From assembly GCF_028743715.1 (NCBI RefSeq), contig NZ_CP117996.1, positions 3,162,001 through 3,226,000 on the forward strand: a stretch of DNA of 64,000 nucleotides, written 5' to 3'. The notes beneath the pieces were generated by a model. It saw only the letters and a list, made by a program, of their open reading frames with translations, made no database searches and was not told where the DNA came from. The translations under genes were made by a program, and so were the position numbers. This document shows, piece after piece, positions 50,191 to 59,165 of the stretch. Source of the DNA: Microbacterium sp. Clip185 (GTDB lineage Bacteria; Actinomycetota; Actinomycetes; Actinomycetales; Microbacteriaceae). Position 1 is the stretch's first letter. Every line of letters begins with the position of its first letter.

Positions 50191-50694
50191 TCACATCTCG
50201 TCATACGCATCGGAGAAGACGCGCCCCTCTGGCCCGGACTCCCCCAACCAGTAGGGCAGCGCCCCCGGGGTCTCCCACACCGCGGTCAGGAAGGCCTCGA
50301 ACGAGGCCGCGATGACGGGCCAGCTGCCCACGACGCCGTGAAACTCGTCGAAGCTGTCGTACACGCGCCCGCCGCGGCTCGCGGACAGGTCCACCGAGAG
50401 GTGGTCGCCGCCGGGTGTGCGAGCGATCAGGTAGGCCGCCCGGCTCACCGCATCCGCTTCGCCCGGGTCGCCGACGATGATCGGATTCGCGGGAACGACC
50501 TCGTCCGGCGGCAGGAGGGTGAGCTCGCGCGCCTGGCCGACGAAGAGCACGGCTCCCCCGCAGCCTTCATAGAACTCCCGCACGCTGTCGGGGAGACGCT
50601 CGTCACCGCGCTGGACGCGAGGGAGCGACGTCGGCGGCAGCACCTCGCAGTCGGTGCGCAGTCGTGCGCGCTCCAGGAGTTCGGCGATGTCCAC
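50191..50694 (-). CDS. SMI1/KNR4 (SUKH)-family protein
   Basis: The 167-residue protein has the SUKH pattern: LPDSVREFYEGCGGAVLFVG, VVPANPIIVGD, and VYDSFDEFHGVVGSWPVIAA ending in SFEAFLTAVW. SUKH proteins often act as immunity proteins against polymorphic nuclease toxins, or as housekeeping versions. No toxin gene is adjacent. GTG at 50694 is preceded by GAGAAT at 6 nt, a leaderless pattern. The adjacent DUF4241 gene suggests a small immunity-protein cluster. Confidence 0.78.
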   Translation of the reverse strand: MDIAELLERARLRTDCEVLPPTSLPRVQRGDERLPDSVREFYEGCGGAVLFVGQARELTLLPPDEVVPANPIIVGDPGEADAVSRAAYLIARTPGGDHLSVDLSASRGGRVYDSFDEFHGVVGSWPVIAASFEAFLTAVWETPGALPYWLGESGPEGRVFSDAYDEM

Positions 50695-50789
50695 GCATCC
50701 ATTCTCCGGCGCGAGACGAGGGACCGCTGGCAGCCCGGCCGCGCGACGCAGAGATCCCGGGCTTTCATCGATCCCGAGCCGCTCGTCCG

Positions 50790-50852
50790 AACTCCTGCAG
50801 AATCCGCTTCTCGTTCGGACCGAGGCGGCTCTCGCCTGCTTCTGCAGGAGTT
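50790..50852. repeat. 63-bp palindromic element, copy 2
   Basis: AACTCCTGCAGAA at 50790-50802 and TTCTGCAGGAGTT at 50840-50852 are perfect 13-bp inverted arms. Total length equals copy 1 at 41733-41795 while the loop sequences differ. It lies in the 495-bp gap between the SUKH gene and purL. Confidence 0.82.
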
Positions 50853-50923
50853 GCGCTCGAGATGATCCCCCAGCTGCGGGAAGCGATGGCCGGCGTCGAG
50901 GTCCGCGACACGCCGACTCACCC

Positions 50924-50975
50924 CCGCTCGCCTGTCACAGATCGACGCGGAACGCGCGATCTGTGACAGGCGAGC
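50924..50975. repeat. Perfect 20-bp hairpin upstream of purL
   Basis: CGCTCGCCTGTCACAGATCG at 50924-50943 pairs without mismatch with 50956-50975. The 12-nt loop holds CGCG-GAA-CGCG, which adds four pairs after a single bulged A. A run of eight G follows. There is no T-tract and no gene end nearby, so it is not a typical terminator. Confidence 0.85.
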
Positions 50976-51009
50976 GCGGGGGGGGTGCGGGTCCACACCG
51001 CGCGTCCAG

Positions 51010-51130
51010 CGCCGGACTGCCCCACCGACCCGCAGGCCCCGGGCCCACCGACCCGCAGGCCCCTGCCCCACCGACCCGACCCGCAGGCCCCTGCCCCACG
51101 ACCCGCACCCCACCGACCCGCACCCCGCCC
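51010..51130. repeat. GC-rich tandem repeats (CCCACCGACCCGCAGGCCCC units)
   Basis: A ~22-bp unit with CCACCGACCCGCAGGCCCC occurs about four times in imperfect tandem, followed by two shorter CCGACCCGCACCCC units. The array lies between the 20-bp hairpin and the purL leader. Together with the hairpin and the 63-bp palindrome it fills the 495-bp gap; no gene is seen there. Confidence 0.75.
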
Positions 51131-51189
51131 GGGCGCGCCCGCAACTAGACTGAGCGGGTCCGGCACCCCGATCCCTGGAGCTCAGCCGC

Positions 51190-53520
51190 GTGACCACTCC
51201 CGCCACCGCCTCGCGTCCTGCCGCCGATACCGTCGAGAACGCTCGCGCCACTCCCGAACGTGAGCAGCCGTACGCGGCTCTCGGCCTGAAGCCCGACGAG
51301 TACGACCGCATCCGCGAGATCCTCGGCCGCCGCCCCACCAGCGGCGAGCTCGCGATGTACTCCGTCATGTGGAGCGAGCACTGCTCCTACAAGTCGAGCA
51401 AGATCTACCTCCGCCAGTTCGGCCAGAAGGTCACCGACGAGATGCGCGAGCGCCTCATGGTCGGCATGGGCCAGAACGCGGGCGTCGTGGATGTGGGCGA
51501 GGGCTGGGCGGTCACCTTCAAGGTCGAGTCCCACAACCACCCGAGCTACATCGAGCCCTTCCAGGGCGCTGCCACCGGCGTCGGCGGCATCGTGCGCGAC
51601 ATCATCTCGATGGGCGCGCGCCCGGTCGCCGTCATGGACCAGCTCCGCTTCGGCGCGATCGACAACCCCGACACCGCCCGCGTCGTCCACGGCGTCACGA
51701 GCGGCATCTCCTTCTACGGCAACTGCCTGGGCCTGCCCAACATCGGCGGCGAGACCGTCTTCGACAGCGTCTACCAGGGCAACCCGCTCGTGAATGCCCT
51801 CGCGGTCGGCGTCCTGCGCCACGAAGACCTCAAGCTCGCCGACGCGACGGGGCCCGGCAACAAGGTCGTCCTCTTCGGCGCCCGCACCGGCGGCGACGGC
51901 ATCGGCGGCGCCTCGATCCTCGCCTCCGACACCTTCGCCGACGGCGGCCCCACCAAGCGTCCCGCGGTGCAGGTGGGCGACCCGTTCGCCGAGAAGGTGC
52001 TCATCGAGTGCTGCCTCGAGCTCTACCGCGACGAGCTCGTCGAAGCCATCCAGGACCTCGGCGCCGCCGGCATCTCCTGCGCCACGAGCGAGCTGGCCGC
52101 GAACGGCGGCTCCGGGATGCGGGTCGACCTCGAGAAGGTCCTGCTGCGCGACCCGTCGCTGACTCCCGAGGAGATCCTCATGTCGGAGTCGCAGGAGCGG
52201 ATGATGGCGATCGTCGCTCCCGAGAAGCTCGACGCCTTCCTCGCCGTCGTCGACAAGTGGGAGGTCGAGACGAGCGTGCTCGGCGAGGTCACCGGCGACG
52301 GCCGCCTCTCGATCTTCTGGCACGGCGAGCAGATCGTCGACGTCGACCCCTCGACCGTCGCCGTGGACGGCCCCGTCTACGAGCGCCCCGTCGCCTACCC
52401 GACGTGGATCGACGCCCTGCAGGCGGATTCCGCATCCGCTCTGCCGCGTCCGACCGACGCAGCCACGCTGCGCGAGCAGTTCCTGCAGCTGCTCGGCAGC
52501 CCCAACCTCGCCGACACGTCGTGGATCACGAACCAGTACGACTACTACGTGCTCGGAAACACCGCGCTGAGCTTCCCCGACGACGCCGGCATGATCCGCG
52601 TCGACGAGGAGTCCGGGCTCGGGTTCGCGATCGCCACGGATGCGAACGGGCGCTTCTGCCAGCTCGACCCGTACCAGGGGGCGAAGCTCGCCCTCGCCGA
52701 GGCGTACCGCAACGTCGCCGTCACCGGCGCGATCCCCACCGCCGTCACCGACTGCCTCAACTTCGGCAGCCCGGAGAACCCCGAAGTCATGTGGCAGTTC
52801 TCGCAGGCCGTCGAGGGCCTCTCCGACGCGTGCCTCGAACTCGGCATCCCGGTGACCGGCGGCAACGTCAGCTTCTACAACCAGACAGGTGACGTCCCGA
52901 TCCACCCCACCCCCGTGGTGGGCGTCATGGGCATCATCGACGACGTCGCCCGCCGCATCCCCAGCGGGTGGCAGGATGCGGGCGAGAACCTGTACCTGCT
53001 GGGTGTGACCGCCAACGAGCTGAGCGGCTCGGCATGGGCCCAGGTCGTGCACGACCACCTCGGCGGTCGCCCGCCGGCGGTCGATCTCGCCGCCGAGAAG
53101 CGCCTCGCCCAGCTGCTGCGCGCGGCCGGCGACCAGGGACTCATCTCCAGCGCCCACGACCTCTCGGAGGGCGGCCTCGGACAGGCCCTCGCCGAGGGCG
53201 TGATGCGCTTCGGCGTGGGCGCGCGCGTCTGGCTCACCGAGCTCATGGAGCGTGACGGGGTGGATGCCGCATCCGCCCTCTTCTCCGAGTCGACCGGCCG
53301 CGTGATCGTCAGCGTGCCCCGCGAGGAGGACGTGAAGTTCCGGGGCCTGTGCGCGGGACGCGACTACCCCGTGCTGCGCATCGGCGTCACGGATGGCGGC
53401 GACGGCGAGTCGGTGCTCGAGGTGCAGGACGTGTTCACGCTGTCGGTGTCCGAGCTGCGCGAGCGCTCGCGTGCCACGCTGCCCGCCGCCTTCGGCCCCA
53501 CGGTGACCGAGGACGCCTGA
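51190..53520 (+). CDS. purL: Phosphoribosylformylglycinamidine synthase subunit II (PurL)
   Basis: The 776-residue small-type PurL makes FGAM in de novo purine synthesis with PurQ and PurS. Family segments are [92 protein letters not shown] and the C-terminal [18 protein letters not shown] at 51190 follows CTGGAG. purQ and purS are not adjacent here. A one-base overlap (TGATG) joins it to a small membrane-protein gene. Confidence 0.95.
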   Translation: MTTPATASRPAADTVENARATPEREQPYAALGLKPDEYDRIREILGRRPTSGELAMYSVMWSEHCSYKSSKIYLRQFGQKVTDEMRERLMVGMGQNAGVVDVGEGWAVTFKVESHNHPSYIEPFQGAATGVGGIVRDIISMGARPVAVMDQLRFGAIDNPDTARVVHGVTSGISFYGNCLGLPNIGGETVFDSVYQGNPLVNALAVGVLRHEDLKLADATGPGNKVVLFGARTGGDGIGGASILASDTFADGGPTKRPAVQVGDPFAEKVLIECCLELYRDELVEAIQDLGAAGISCATSELAANGGSGMRVDLEKVLLRDPSLTPEEILMSESQERMMAIVAPEKLDAFLAVVDKWEVETSVLGEVTGDGRLSIFWHGEQIVDVDPSTVAVDGPVYERPVAYPTWIDALQADSASALPRPTDAATLREQFLQLLGSPNLADTSWITNQYDYYVLGNTALSFPDDAGMIRVDEESGLGFAIATDANGRFCQLDPYQGAKLALAEAYRNVAVTGAIPTAVTDCLNFGSPENPEVMWQFSQAVEGLSDACLELGIPVTGGNVSFYNQTGDVPIHPTPVVGVMGIIDDVARRIPSGWQDAGENLYLLGVTANELSGSAWAQVVHDHLGGRPPAVDLAAEKRLAQLLRAAGDQGLISSAHDLSEGGLGQALAEGVMRFGVGARVWLTELMERDGVDAASALFSESTGRVIVSVPREEDVKFRGLCAGRDYPVLRIGVTDGGDGESVLEVQDVFTLSVSELRERSRATLPAAFGPTVTEDA

Positions 53521-53654
53521 TGCGCGACGACGAGGAGTACGAGGGCTTCGCCGACAAGCGCCAGATGCGCATGAAAGTGGTCGCCTGGGTGGCGATCATC
53601 GCGCTGGTGCTCGTGGGCGGCGGCTCGACCGTGCTCGCTCTGCTCTTCGGCTGA
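53520..53654 (+). CDS. Small single-helix membrane protein coupled to purL
   Basis: The 44-residue protein has an acidic start ([19 protein letters not shown]) and one hydrophobic helix (VVAWVAIIALVLVGGGSTVL) to the end. Its ATG shares the last base of the purL stop. The charged N-terminus should be cytoplasmic. Codon use and overlap support translation; the function is unknown. Confidence 0.75.
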   Translation: MRDDEEYEGFADKRQMRMKVVAWVAIIALVLVGGGSTVLALLFG

Positions 53655-53709
53655 GAGCCGGCGCGCGTATCCCTCGGCCGTCCGTCCGGTCGCGCCGTAC
53701 GATGGGGAT

Positions 53710-54573
53710 GTGGAACCTCTGCTCGAGTTCCTCGCGGTCTGGTGGTGGACCGCCCCCGCTGCAGCGGGCGCCGGCACCGTCGGATACGTGGCGGCGACGA
53801 CCGGGCGGCGCCGAGCGCGTCGTCTGGCGCTGGATGCGGCCCGTCACCAGGAGCAGCGCGCGGTCCGGGAGCTGCTCAGCGCCCGCGCCCGCACGCGCGC
53901 CGCGCAGGCCGAGGTGCAGGCGGCTCGGGCCACCCGCAGCGCCTCCCACTCCGAGGCGCGCCGCGCGCTGAACCAGGCGCGCGAGGCGCAGCGCACCGCG
54001 ACCCTGCTGCTGCGTGCCGCCCGTACGCGGGTGAAGGCGGAACGCGCCCAGCTGGCGGCCCGCGACGCCGAACTGCCCCTGGCGCGCATCGTGCGCGAGC
54101 ACGACGCGATCGCCGCGCGCTGGCTCGAGTACGAGACCGACGTGGAACTCGCGATCGCCGTACCGCAGATGAGCGACCCGCACCATCCGGAGACCGCCGC
54201 CTACCTTCAGGCGATGCAGCGGGCTCAGTGGCTCCGACCGCCGAGCGGCGCGACGCGGATGGATCCCGCCGATTTCGTGGCCTATGCCGCTGCGGTCCGG
54301 GAGTTGAACGAGGCGTTCGCGGCCGCGGAGACCGCCGCCCTGCGTGCTTCCGCCGAGCGGGGACGACGGCGCGAGCAGGTTCCGCCGCGCGAGCGCGCGG
54401 CCGCATCCGACACGCCTCGCGTCATCCGCACCGAGCCGGCGCGGCCGGTGCCGGAGGCATCGAAGCCCGCGGTGCGAGCACAGGAGTCGCCGGGGCGCAC
54501 CGAGCGCGTCGGCCGCGCGGTCTGGCCCGTTCCGCGTCGCTCCGGCGGCACCGGCCGCGACGCGCAGCCCTGA
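53710..54573 (+). CDS. Membrane-anchored coiled-coil protein, paralog of the gene at 55649
   Basis: The 287-residue protein has an N-terminal hydrophobic helix (about 6-29), a long Arg/Ala-rich coiled coil (about 33-115), a conserved core (EHDAIAARWLEYETDVELAI, AVPQMSD at about 130-160) and a disordered Arg/Pro-rich tail. The core recurs in the protein at 55649. No known family. GTG at 53710 has TACGAT exactly 6 nt upstream and no ribosome site, so it is probably leaderless. map lies between the two paralogs on the opposite strand. Confidence 0.75.
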   Translation: MEPLLEFLAVWWWTAPAAAGAGTVGYVAATTGRRRARRLALDAARHQEQRAVRELLSARARTRAAQAEVQAARATRSASHSEARRALNQAREAQRTATLLLRAARTRVKAERAQLAARDAELPLARIVREHDAIAARWLEYETDVELAIAVPQMSDPHHPETAAYLQAMQRAQWLRPPSGATRMDPADFVAYAAAVRELNEAFAAAETAALRASAERGRRREQVPPRERAAASDTPRVIRTEPARPVPEASKPAVRAQESPGRTERVGRAVWPVPRRSGGTGRDAQP

Positions 54574-54727
54574 GGCCGAGCGCACGCCTGCCGCGGCGTC
54601 GGTGCCGCGACATGTGCACGACCGATCGGGACTCCGGCACCACACCCGCCACAGGAGCACGCAGCAGCACCAGCCGCCGTGCAGACGTCGCAGCCGAGGC
54701 GCGCCGGTGGCACGGCGCCCGCCACCG

Positions 54728-55498
54728 TCAGCGGGTAAGGGTCAGGATCTCGGCACCGGTCTCGGTGATGGCGATCGTGTGCTCGGTGTGGGCGGTGCGG
54801 CATCCGGTCGCGCTGCGCAGGGTCCAGCCGTCGTCATCCGTCACGAGCTGATCCGTGTCGACCATGACCCACGGCTCGAGCGCGAGCAGCAGGCCCGGAC
54901 GCAGCACGAAGCCGCGGCCGGGACGCCCCGCGTTGGGAACGTGGGGATCCTGATGCATCGTCGTGCCGATGCCGTGCCCGCCGAACTCGACATTGACCGA
55001 ATAGCCGGCCTGCTTGAGCACCGTGCCGATCGCACGCGACAGATCGCCGACCTTGGCGCCGGGCTTCGCCGCGGCGATGCCCGCGGCGAGCGCGCGCTCG
55101 GTCGCATCGATCAGCGCGACGCTCTCGGCGGGCCGGCTCTCGCCCACGATGAAACTCACGGCCGCATCCGCGGAGATGCCGTCGAGCGTGACGGCCAGAT
55201 CGAGGGTCAGCAGGTCGCCGTCGGCGACGCGCTCATCATGCGGCATGCCGTGCAGGACGGCGTCGTTGACGGCGGTGCAGATGTAGTGGCCGAACGGTCC
55301 GCGGCCGAACGAGGGCGCGTAGTCGACGTAGCACGACACCGCGCCGGCGTCGAGGATCATCTCCTTCGCCCAGGCGTCGATCTCGAGCAGGTTGGTGCCG
55401 GGCACGACGCGCGAGCGGATCGAATCGAGGATCTCGCCGACGAGAGCCCCCGTCCGGCGTGCGCGGTCGACCTCGGCGGGAGTGAAGATCTCGATCAT
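54728..55498 (-). CDS. map: Methionine aminopeptidase, type I
   Basis: The 256-residue enzyme removes the initiator methionine. Metal ligands and motifs are Asp in LTLDLAVTLDGISADAAVSF, His in GGHGIGTTMHQDPHVPN, Glu in LALEPWVMV, and Glu in TAHTEHTIAITETG. ATG at 55498 gives the normal family start (MIEIFTPAEVD); ATG at 55510 is possible. It is a single gene on the minus strand between two paralogous plus-strand genes. Confidence 0.93.
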   Translation of the reverse strand: MIEIFTPAEVDRARRTGALVGEILDSIRSRVVPGTNLLEIDAWAKEMILDAGAVSCYVDYAPSFGRGPFGHYICTAVNDAVLHGMPHDERVADGDLLTLDLAVTLDGISADAAVSFIVGESRPAESVALIDATERALAAGIAAAKPGAKVGDLSRAIGTVLKQAGYSVNVEFGGHGIGTTMHQDPHVPNAGRPGRGFVLRPGLLLALEPWVMVDTDQLVTDDDGWTLRSATGCRTAHTEHTIAITETGAEILTLTR

Positions 55499-55648
55499 GG
55501 CACTCACCATTCTCCACCGTCGCTGACCGGCCTCCATCGTCGGGCTCTCGCTCGACGAGCTCGGATGCGGACGGTTCCTCACCTCGGACACGGTGAACTC
55601 CGACCTGGTGACCCACGATCCGCGCACCTCGGCTCCTAACATGGAGAG

Positions 55649-56479
55649 GTGGAGCACCTCTTCGCGTTCCTCCAGTCCTACTGGTGGCTCGCCTTCCCTC
55701 TCATGGGCGTCGCCGGCGGCGCCGCCCGCGCGTGGGAGCGAGGTGCGAAGCGGCGGCACGAGAGGCGACTCGAACTGATCCGGGCGAAGAGCGGCGCGAT
55801 CGCACCGGTGCCCGCCGAAGCGTTGCCGCAGTCACAGCCGCAGCCGCAGCCGACGGCATCGGCGCTTCACCGCACCCTCGCCGAACACGACGCGACCACG
55901 GCGCGCTGGCTCGAGTACGAACTCGACGTCGCGAAGATGATCGCCTATCCCACCATGAGCGACGGGCGGCAGGAGCTCACCGCCGCGTTCCTACGCGCAA
56001 AACGGGTCGCGGATCGGATGCGGCCCGCCTCGGCGGACGCCGAGATCAGCGCGGCGGAGCTGACCGCCTACCAGAACGCCGTCACCGACTACGAGGTGGC
56101 GTTCGACGTCGCCGAGCGTGAGGCGCGACGCGTGCGGGATGCCGGGTTCACACCCTCCGAGCGCAAGCGCCTCGATACTGCTCAGCAGCTGCTCGCGGTC
56201 GCGGTCGACGAGGCGGCGACGCCCGCCGAACGTCAGCTCGCGTATCGCCGGGTGCGAGAAGAACTCGACGGATTGATCTCGCTCTCGGATGCGGCGATCG
56301 ACGAACTCGAGAGGCGCGTCGCCCTCGAGCTGCCCGCGGCCGCCGCCCAGAACGAGTCGGCGGGTTCGGAAGCCGGTCTCCCGCCATCCGTGCCCGAGTC
56401 GGATGAAGAGGGGCACCGACGCGAACCGCCGATGCCCCCAGGCCCCCGCGACGCCCCCCAGCGACACTCACATCCATAA
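55649..56479 (+). CDS. Membrane-anchored protein, paralog of the gene at 53710
   Basis: The 276-residue protein has an N-terminal helix (about 5-25; SYWWLAFPLMGVAGGAARAW) and a short basic linker with a QPQPQP run. The shared core is EHDATTARWLEYELDVAKMI and YPTMSD, then a helical region (about 140-230) and a disordered C-terminus. Only the core is conserved with the gene at 53710. TAACAT lies 6 nt before GTG at 55649, again a leaderless pattern. The function is unknown. Confidence 0.75.
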   Translation: MEHLFAFLQSYWWLAFPLMGVAGGAARAWERGAKRRHERRLELIRAKSGAIAPVPAEALPQSQPQPQPTASALHRTLAEHDATTARWLEYELDVAKMIAYPTMSDGRQELTAAFLRAKRVADRMRPASADAEISAAELTAYQNAVTDYEVAFDVAEREARRVRDAGFTPSERKRLDTAQQLLAVAVDEAATPAERQLAYRRVREELDGLISLSDAAIDELERRVALELPAAAAQNESAGSEAGLPPSVPESDEEGHRREPPMPPGPRDAPQRHSHP

Positions 56480-56513
56480 CGCAGGCCACGTCTTCTCAGG
56501 CACATCGCCTAAC

Positions 56514-56545
56514 GTGGACGCTGTCCAAATATATACCACGTCCAC
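56514..56545 (+). promoter_or_regulatory. Operator-like inverted repeat upstream of the TetR gene
   Basis: GTGGACG (56514-56520) and CGTCCAC (56539-56545) are perfect 7-bp arms with an 18-bp A/T-rich spacer containing AAATATATA. The site lies 17 bp before the TetR start and may be the autoregulatory operator with an embedded -10. Confidence 0.6.
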
Positions 56546-56562
56546 TTTTCACTTCAGGATCC

Positions 56563-57195
56563 ATGCCCGAGTCACTGCGCGCACGCAAGAAGCGCGAAAC
56601 CGAGAACGCGATCGAGATCGCGGCCGTCGAGCTCGCCCTGGAGCGGGGACACGCCGCAGTGACGGTCGCCGACATCTGCAAGCGCGCCGATGTGTCGCGC
56701 AGCACGTTCTTCAACTACATGAGCTCCCGCGAGACCGCCCTCTTCGGACGCTCGCTTCATCTGCTGCCGGCCGACCAGGCTGCCGTCATCATCGAGATGT
56801 CGGCCGACGTCCCGCTCACAACGGCCGTCTTCCGCCTGATCATCGCCTCGATCGGCCATGCGCAGATCAACGCCGTCGTCGCGGCGGGACGCAACCGGAT
56901 GCTGCTGGAGCAGCCCGACACGCAGGCCGCGATCCTCGCGCCCTTCCTGTCGCTGACCACGGAGCTCACCGCTTTCCTCGCGCCGTGGCTCGCGGCGCAC
57001 CCCGAGCGTCGGCGGCTCGCCGACGATGACACCTCGATCGTGCGCGAGGCGTCGTTGACGGTGCTGGTGACCGTGTCCGCGTTCCAGTCGCTCATCTCCG
57101 ACACCACGGGCACGGGCGATGTGGAAGCGACCGAGGCGGCGTTCCGCGACTCGGTCCGCAAGCTCGCCCTGCTCGCCGACGAGAGCGCGCGCTGA
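56563..57195 (+). CDS. TetR-family transcriptional regulator
   Basis: The 210-residue protein has the N-terminal TetR helix-turn-helix (about 10-55): AIEIAAVELALERGHAAVTV, ADICKRADVSRSTFFNYMSS. The C-terminal ligand-binding helices are unclassified. A 32-bp inverted repeat lies just upstream. The neighbour is the convergent glycine-betaine transporter, so a role in its control is possible but not shown. Confidence 0.87.
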   Translation: MPESLRARKKRETENAIEIAAVELALERGHAAVTVADICKRADVSRSTFFNYMSSRETALFGRSLHLLPADQAAVIIEMSADVPLTTAVFRLIIASIGHAQINAVVAAGRNRMLLEQPDTQAAILAPFLSLTTELTAFLAPWLAAHPERRRLADDDTSIVREASLTVLVTVSAFQSLISDTTGTGDVEATEAAFRDSVRKLALLADESAR

Positions 57196-57199
57196 ACAC

Positions 57200-57233
57200 C
57201 GGAACGCGCCGCACCCCGAAGGATGCGGCGCGT
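57200..57233. terminator. Bidirectional hairpin terminator
   Basis: GAACGCGCCGCA at 57200-57211 pairs perfectly with TGCGGCGCGTTC at 57222-57233. It lies in the 52-bp gap between the convergent TetR and glycine-betaine binding-protein genes and can serve both. Confidence 0.8.
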
Positions 57234-57247
57234 TCGGCGAAGGGTCG

Positions 57248-58144
57248 TCAGGACGTCAGCTTGTCGACCCACTCCTGGTTCTGAGTGACCCAGTCGGCCA
57301 CGGCGGGACCGTAGTCGTCGCCACTGCCGCCCGTGTTGAACATGGCATCCTCCAGCGAGTAGAGGGTGTCGTTGTCCATCCGGAACGAGGAGAGCCATTC
57401 GTTCACCTCGGGGAAGTCCTCCGCGAAGGTGGACGAGGTGACGGTGTGGATGCCCTCGGCGTCGCCGAGCAGCCCGTCCGGGTCTTCGAGGTCCTTGATG
57501 GGGAATGCGTTGTAGGCCCAGTGCGGGCGCCACAGCGTCACGGCGATGTCCTTGCCAGCATCCGTCGCCGACTTCAGCTCCGTGAGCATGGCCGGCGTCG
57601 ACGAGGTGACGAAGTCCATGCCCTCGAGCCCGTAGCCCGGGATGACGTCGTTCTGGGTGACGGTCACGAGCCCGGATCCCGCCTCGATCCCGACGAGCCG
57701 GTTGCCGAACAGGTCGGCATTGGCAGCGAGCTCTGTCAGCGAGTCGATCGGGGCGTCCTCGTTGACCGCGATGGTGAGCTTGGCCTCGTCGTTCCACGCG
57801 CCGAGGTCGACCAGGTCGTCGCCGTAGGTCTTCATGTACTCGGCGTGCGTCAGCGGCAGCCAGGTGTCGAGGGTCAGGTCGTACTCGCCGTTCGCGACAC
57901 CCGTGTAGGCGGCGGCAGGGTCGGCGTAGACGAGCTCGACGTCGTAGCCCTTCTCCTCCAGCACGTGCTTCCACAGCTCGGATGCGGCGATGCCCTCGTC
58001 CCAGCCGTTGAAGACGGCCACGCGGATCTCTCCCTTGCCGTCACCCCCGTCGCCGATGCCGGTGGCATCCACGGCTCCGGTGACCAGCAGCGCGGCGGTG
58101 CCCGCGAGGGCGACCCCGGCTGCGATACGTCGACTGATGCTCAT
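57248..58144 (-). CDS. Glycine betaine/proline ABC transporter binding protein (ProX/OpuAC-like)
   Basis: The 298-residue protein has a signal peptide (RRIAAGVALAGTAALLVTGA) and the OpuAC betaine-binding fold: VAVFNGWDEGIAASELWKHV, TLDTWLPLTHAEYMKTYGDD, VTLWRPHWAYNAFPI with Trp residues of the aromatic cage, and a C-terminal DWVTQNQEWVDKLTS. No lipobox Cys follows the signal sequence, so the membrane anchor usual in gram-positives is missing. It is the last gene of the operon, 76 bp after the permease. Confidence 0.88.
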   Translation of the reverse strand: MSISRRIAAGVALAGTAALLVTGAVDATGIGDGGDGKGEIRVAVFNGWDEGIAASELWKHVLEEKGYDVELVYADPAAAYTGVANGEYDLTLDTWLPLTHAEYMKTYGDDLVDLGAWNDEAKLTIAVNEDAPIDSLTELAANADLFGNRLVGIEAGSGLVTVTQNDVIPGYGLEGMDFVTSSTPAMLTELKSATDAGKDIAVTLWRPHWAYNAFPIKDLEDPDGLLGDAEGIHTVTSSTFAEDFPEVNEWLSSFRMDNDTLYSLEDAMFNTGGSGDDYGPAVADWVTQNQEWVDKLTS

Positions 58145-58220
58145 GGTGAATCCTCTCTCTGCGGGCGAAGCCCGCCGATGCGATGGTCGCGGACCGGTGT
58201 CCGCGCGGTGGATGCGGCGA

Positions 58221-59165
58221 TCAGACGCCGGCGCCCACCGGGGTGCGCTCGGGTGCGGGCGCCGTCTGCGTCTCGGCCGACTCAGCCGACGCGGACGCCG
58301 CACGGCGCTGGGGGCGAGCGGTGCGCTCGCGGCGGCGTCCGGGCGCCGCGAAGCCCGCCGTGACGCGGTCGAGGATCATCGCGAGCACGACCACCGAGAG
58401 CCCCGCTTCGACGCCGAGCCCGATGTCGATGCGGCTGAGGCTCTGGACCACGGCGCCGCCGAGTCCGCCCGCGCCGACCATTCCGGCGATGACGACCATC
58501 GACAGGCTCAGCATGATGACCTGATTGACGCCGGCCATGATGCTCGGCAGGGCCAGCGGGAGCTGGATCTGGCGCAGGATGCGGCCGGGCGTCGATCCGA
58601 AGGCGTGCCCCGCCTCGACGACCTCGGCATCGACGCTGCGGATGCCGAGCTCGGTCAGACGCACGCCCGGTGCCATGGCGAAGATGATCGTGGCGACGAT
58701 GCCGGGGACGGGACCGACGCCGAAGATGAGCATGGCGGGGATGAGGTAGACGAAGGCGGGCATCGTCTGAAGGAAGTCGAGCACGGGGCGAAGCACCGCA
58801 GAGACCCGGTCGTTGCGGGCGGCCCAGATACCCAGCGGCACGCTGATGGCGACGGCGAGGACGGCAGCGAGGATGACGAGGGCGAGCGAGTCCATCGCGT
58901 TGGACCACTGCCCGATCGACACGATCAGCACGAGACCGAGCGCGCTGCCCACGGCGAGCCACAGGCCCTTCGACCAGTAGGCGAACGCGGCGACGACGAT
59001 CACGACGGCCCAGAACGGCGGCGTCGACAGCGAGGCGTCGAGCCAGCTGTAGACGGCGGCGAAGACGGCGGAGATCCCGTCGAAGAGCCAGCCGAAGATG
59101 TCGATCGCACCGCGCACGATCGACTCGACGACGGAGCCGAGGGGGAGACGGAACATGTCGTTCAT
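58221..59165 (-). CDS. Glycine betaine/proline ABC permease (ProW/OpuAB-like)
   Basis: The 314-residue protein has about six to seven helices and the BPD-transport core: GVWAARNDRVSAVLRPVLDF-type segment, LDFLQTMPAFVYLIPAMLIF, and the EAA loop EAGHAFGSTPGRILRQIQLP with LALPSIMAGVNQ. The C-terminal tail is Arg-rich. The start overlaps the ATPase gene by 4 bp. Together with the binding protein it forms a compatible-solute importer used in osmotic stress. Confidence 0.9.
   Translation of the reverse strand: MNDMFRLPLGSVVESIVRGAIDIFGWLFDGISAVFAAVYSWLDASLSTPPFWAVVIVVAAFAYWSKGLWLAVGSALGLVLIVSIGQWSNAMDSLALVILAAVLAVAISVPLGIWAARNDRVSAVLRPVLDFLQTMPAFVYLIPAMLIFGVGPVPGIVATIIFAMAPGVRLTELGIRSVDAEVVEAGHAFGSTPGRILRQIQLPLALPSIMAGVNQVIMLSLSMVVIAGMVGAGGLGGAVVQSLSRIDIGLGVEAGLSVVVLAMILDRVTAGFAAPGRRRERTARPQRRAASASAESAETQTAPAPERTPVGAGV

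Noticed and set aside
51010..51130. Possible CRISPR array
   Set aside because: The units are contiguous with no unique spacers of constant length and there are no cas genes. It is a simple GC-rich tandem repeat.
51145..53157. A 670-codon frame antisense to purL
   Set aside because: Composition is repetitive Val/Asp/Gly/Arg, typical of antisense readings in high-GC genes. purL on the other strand is unambiguous.
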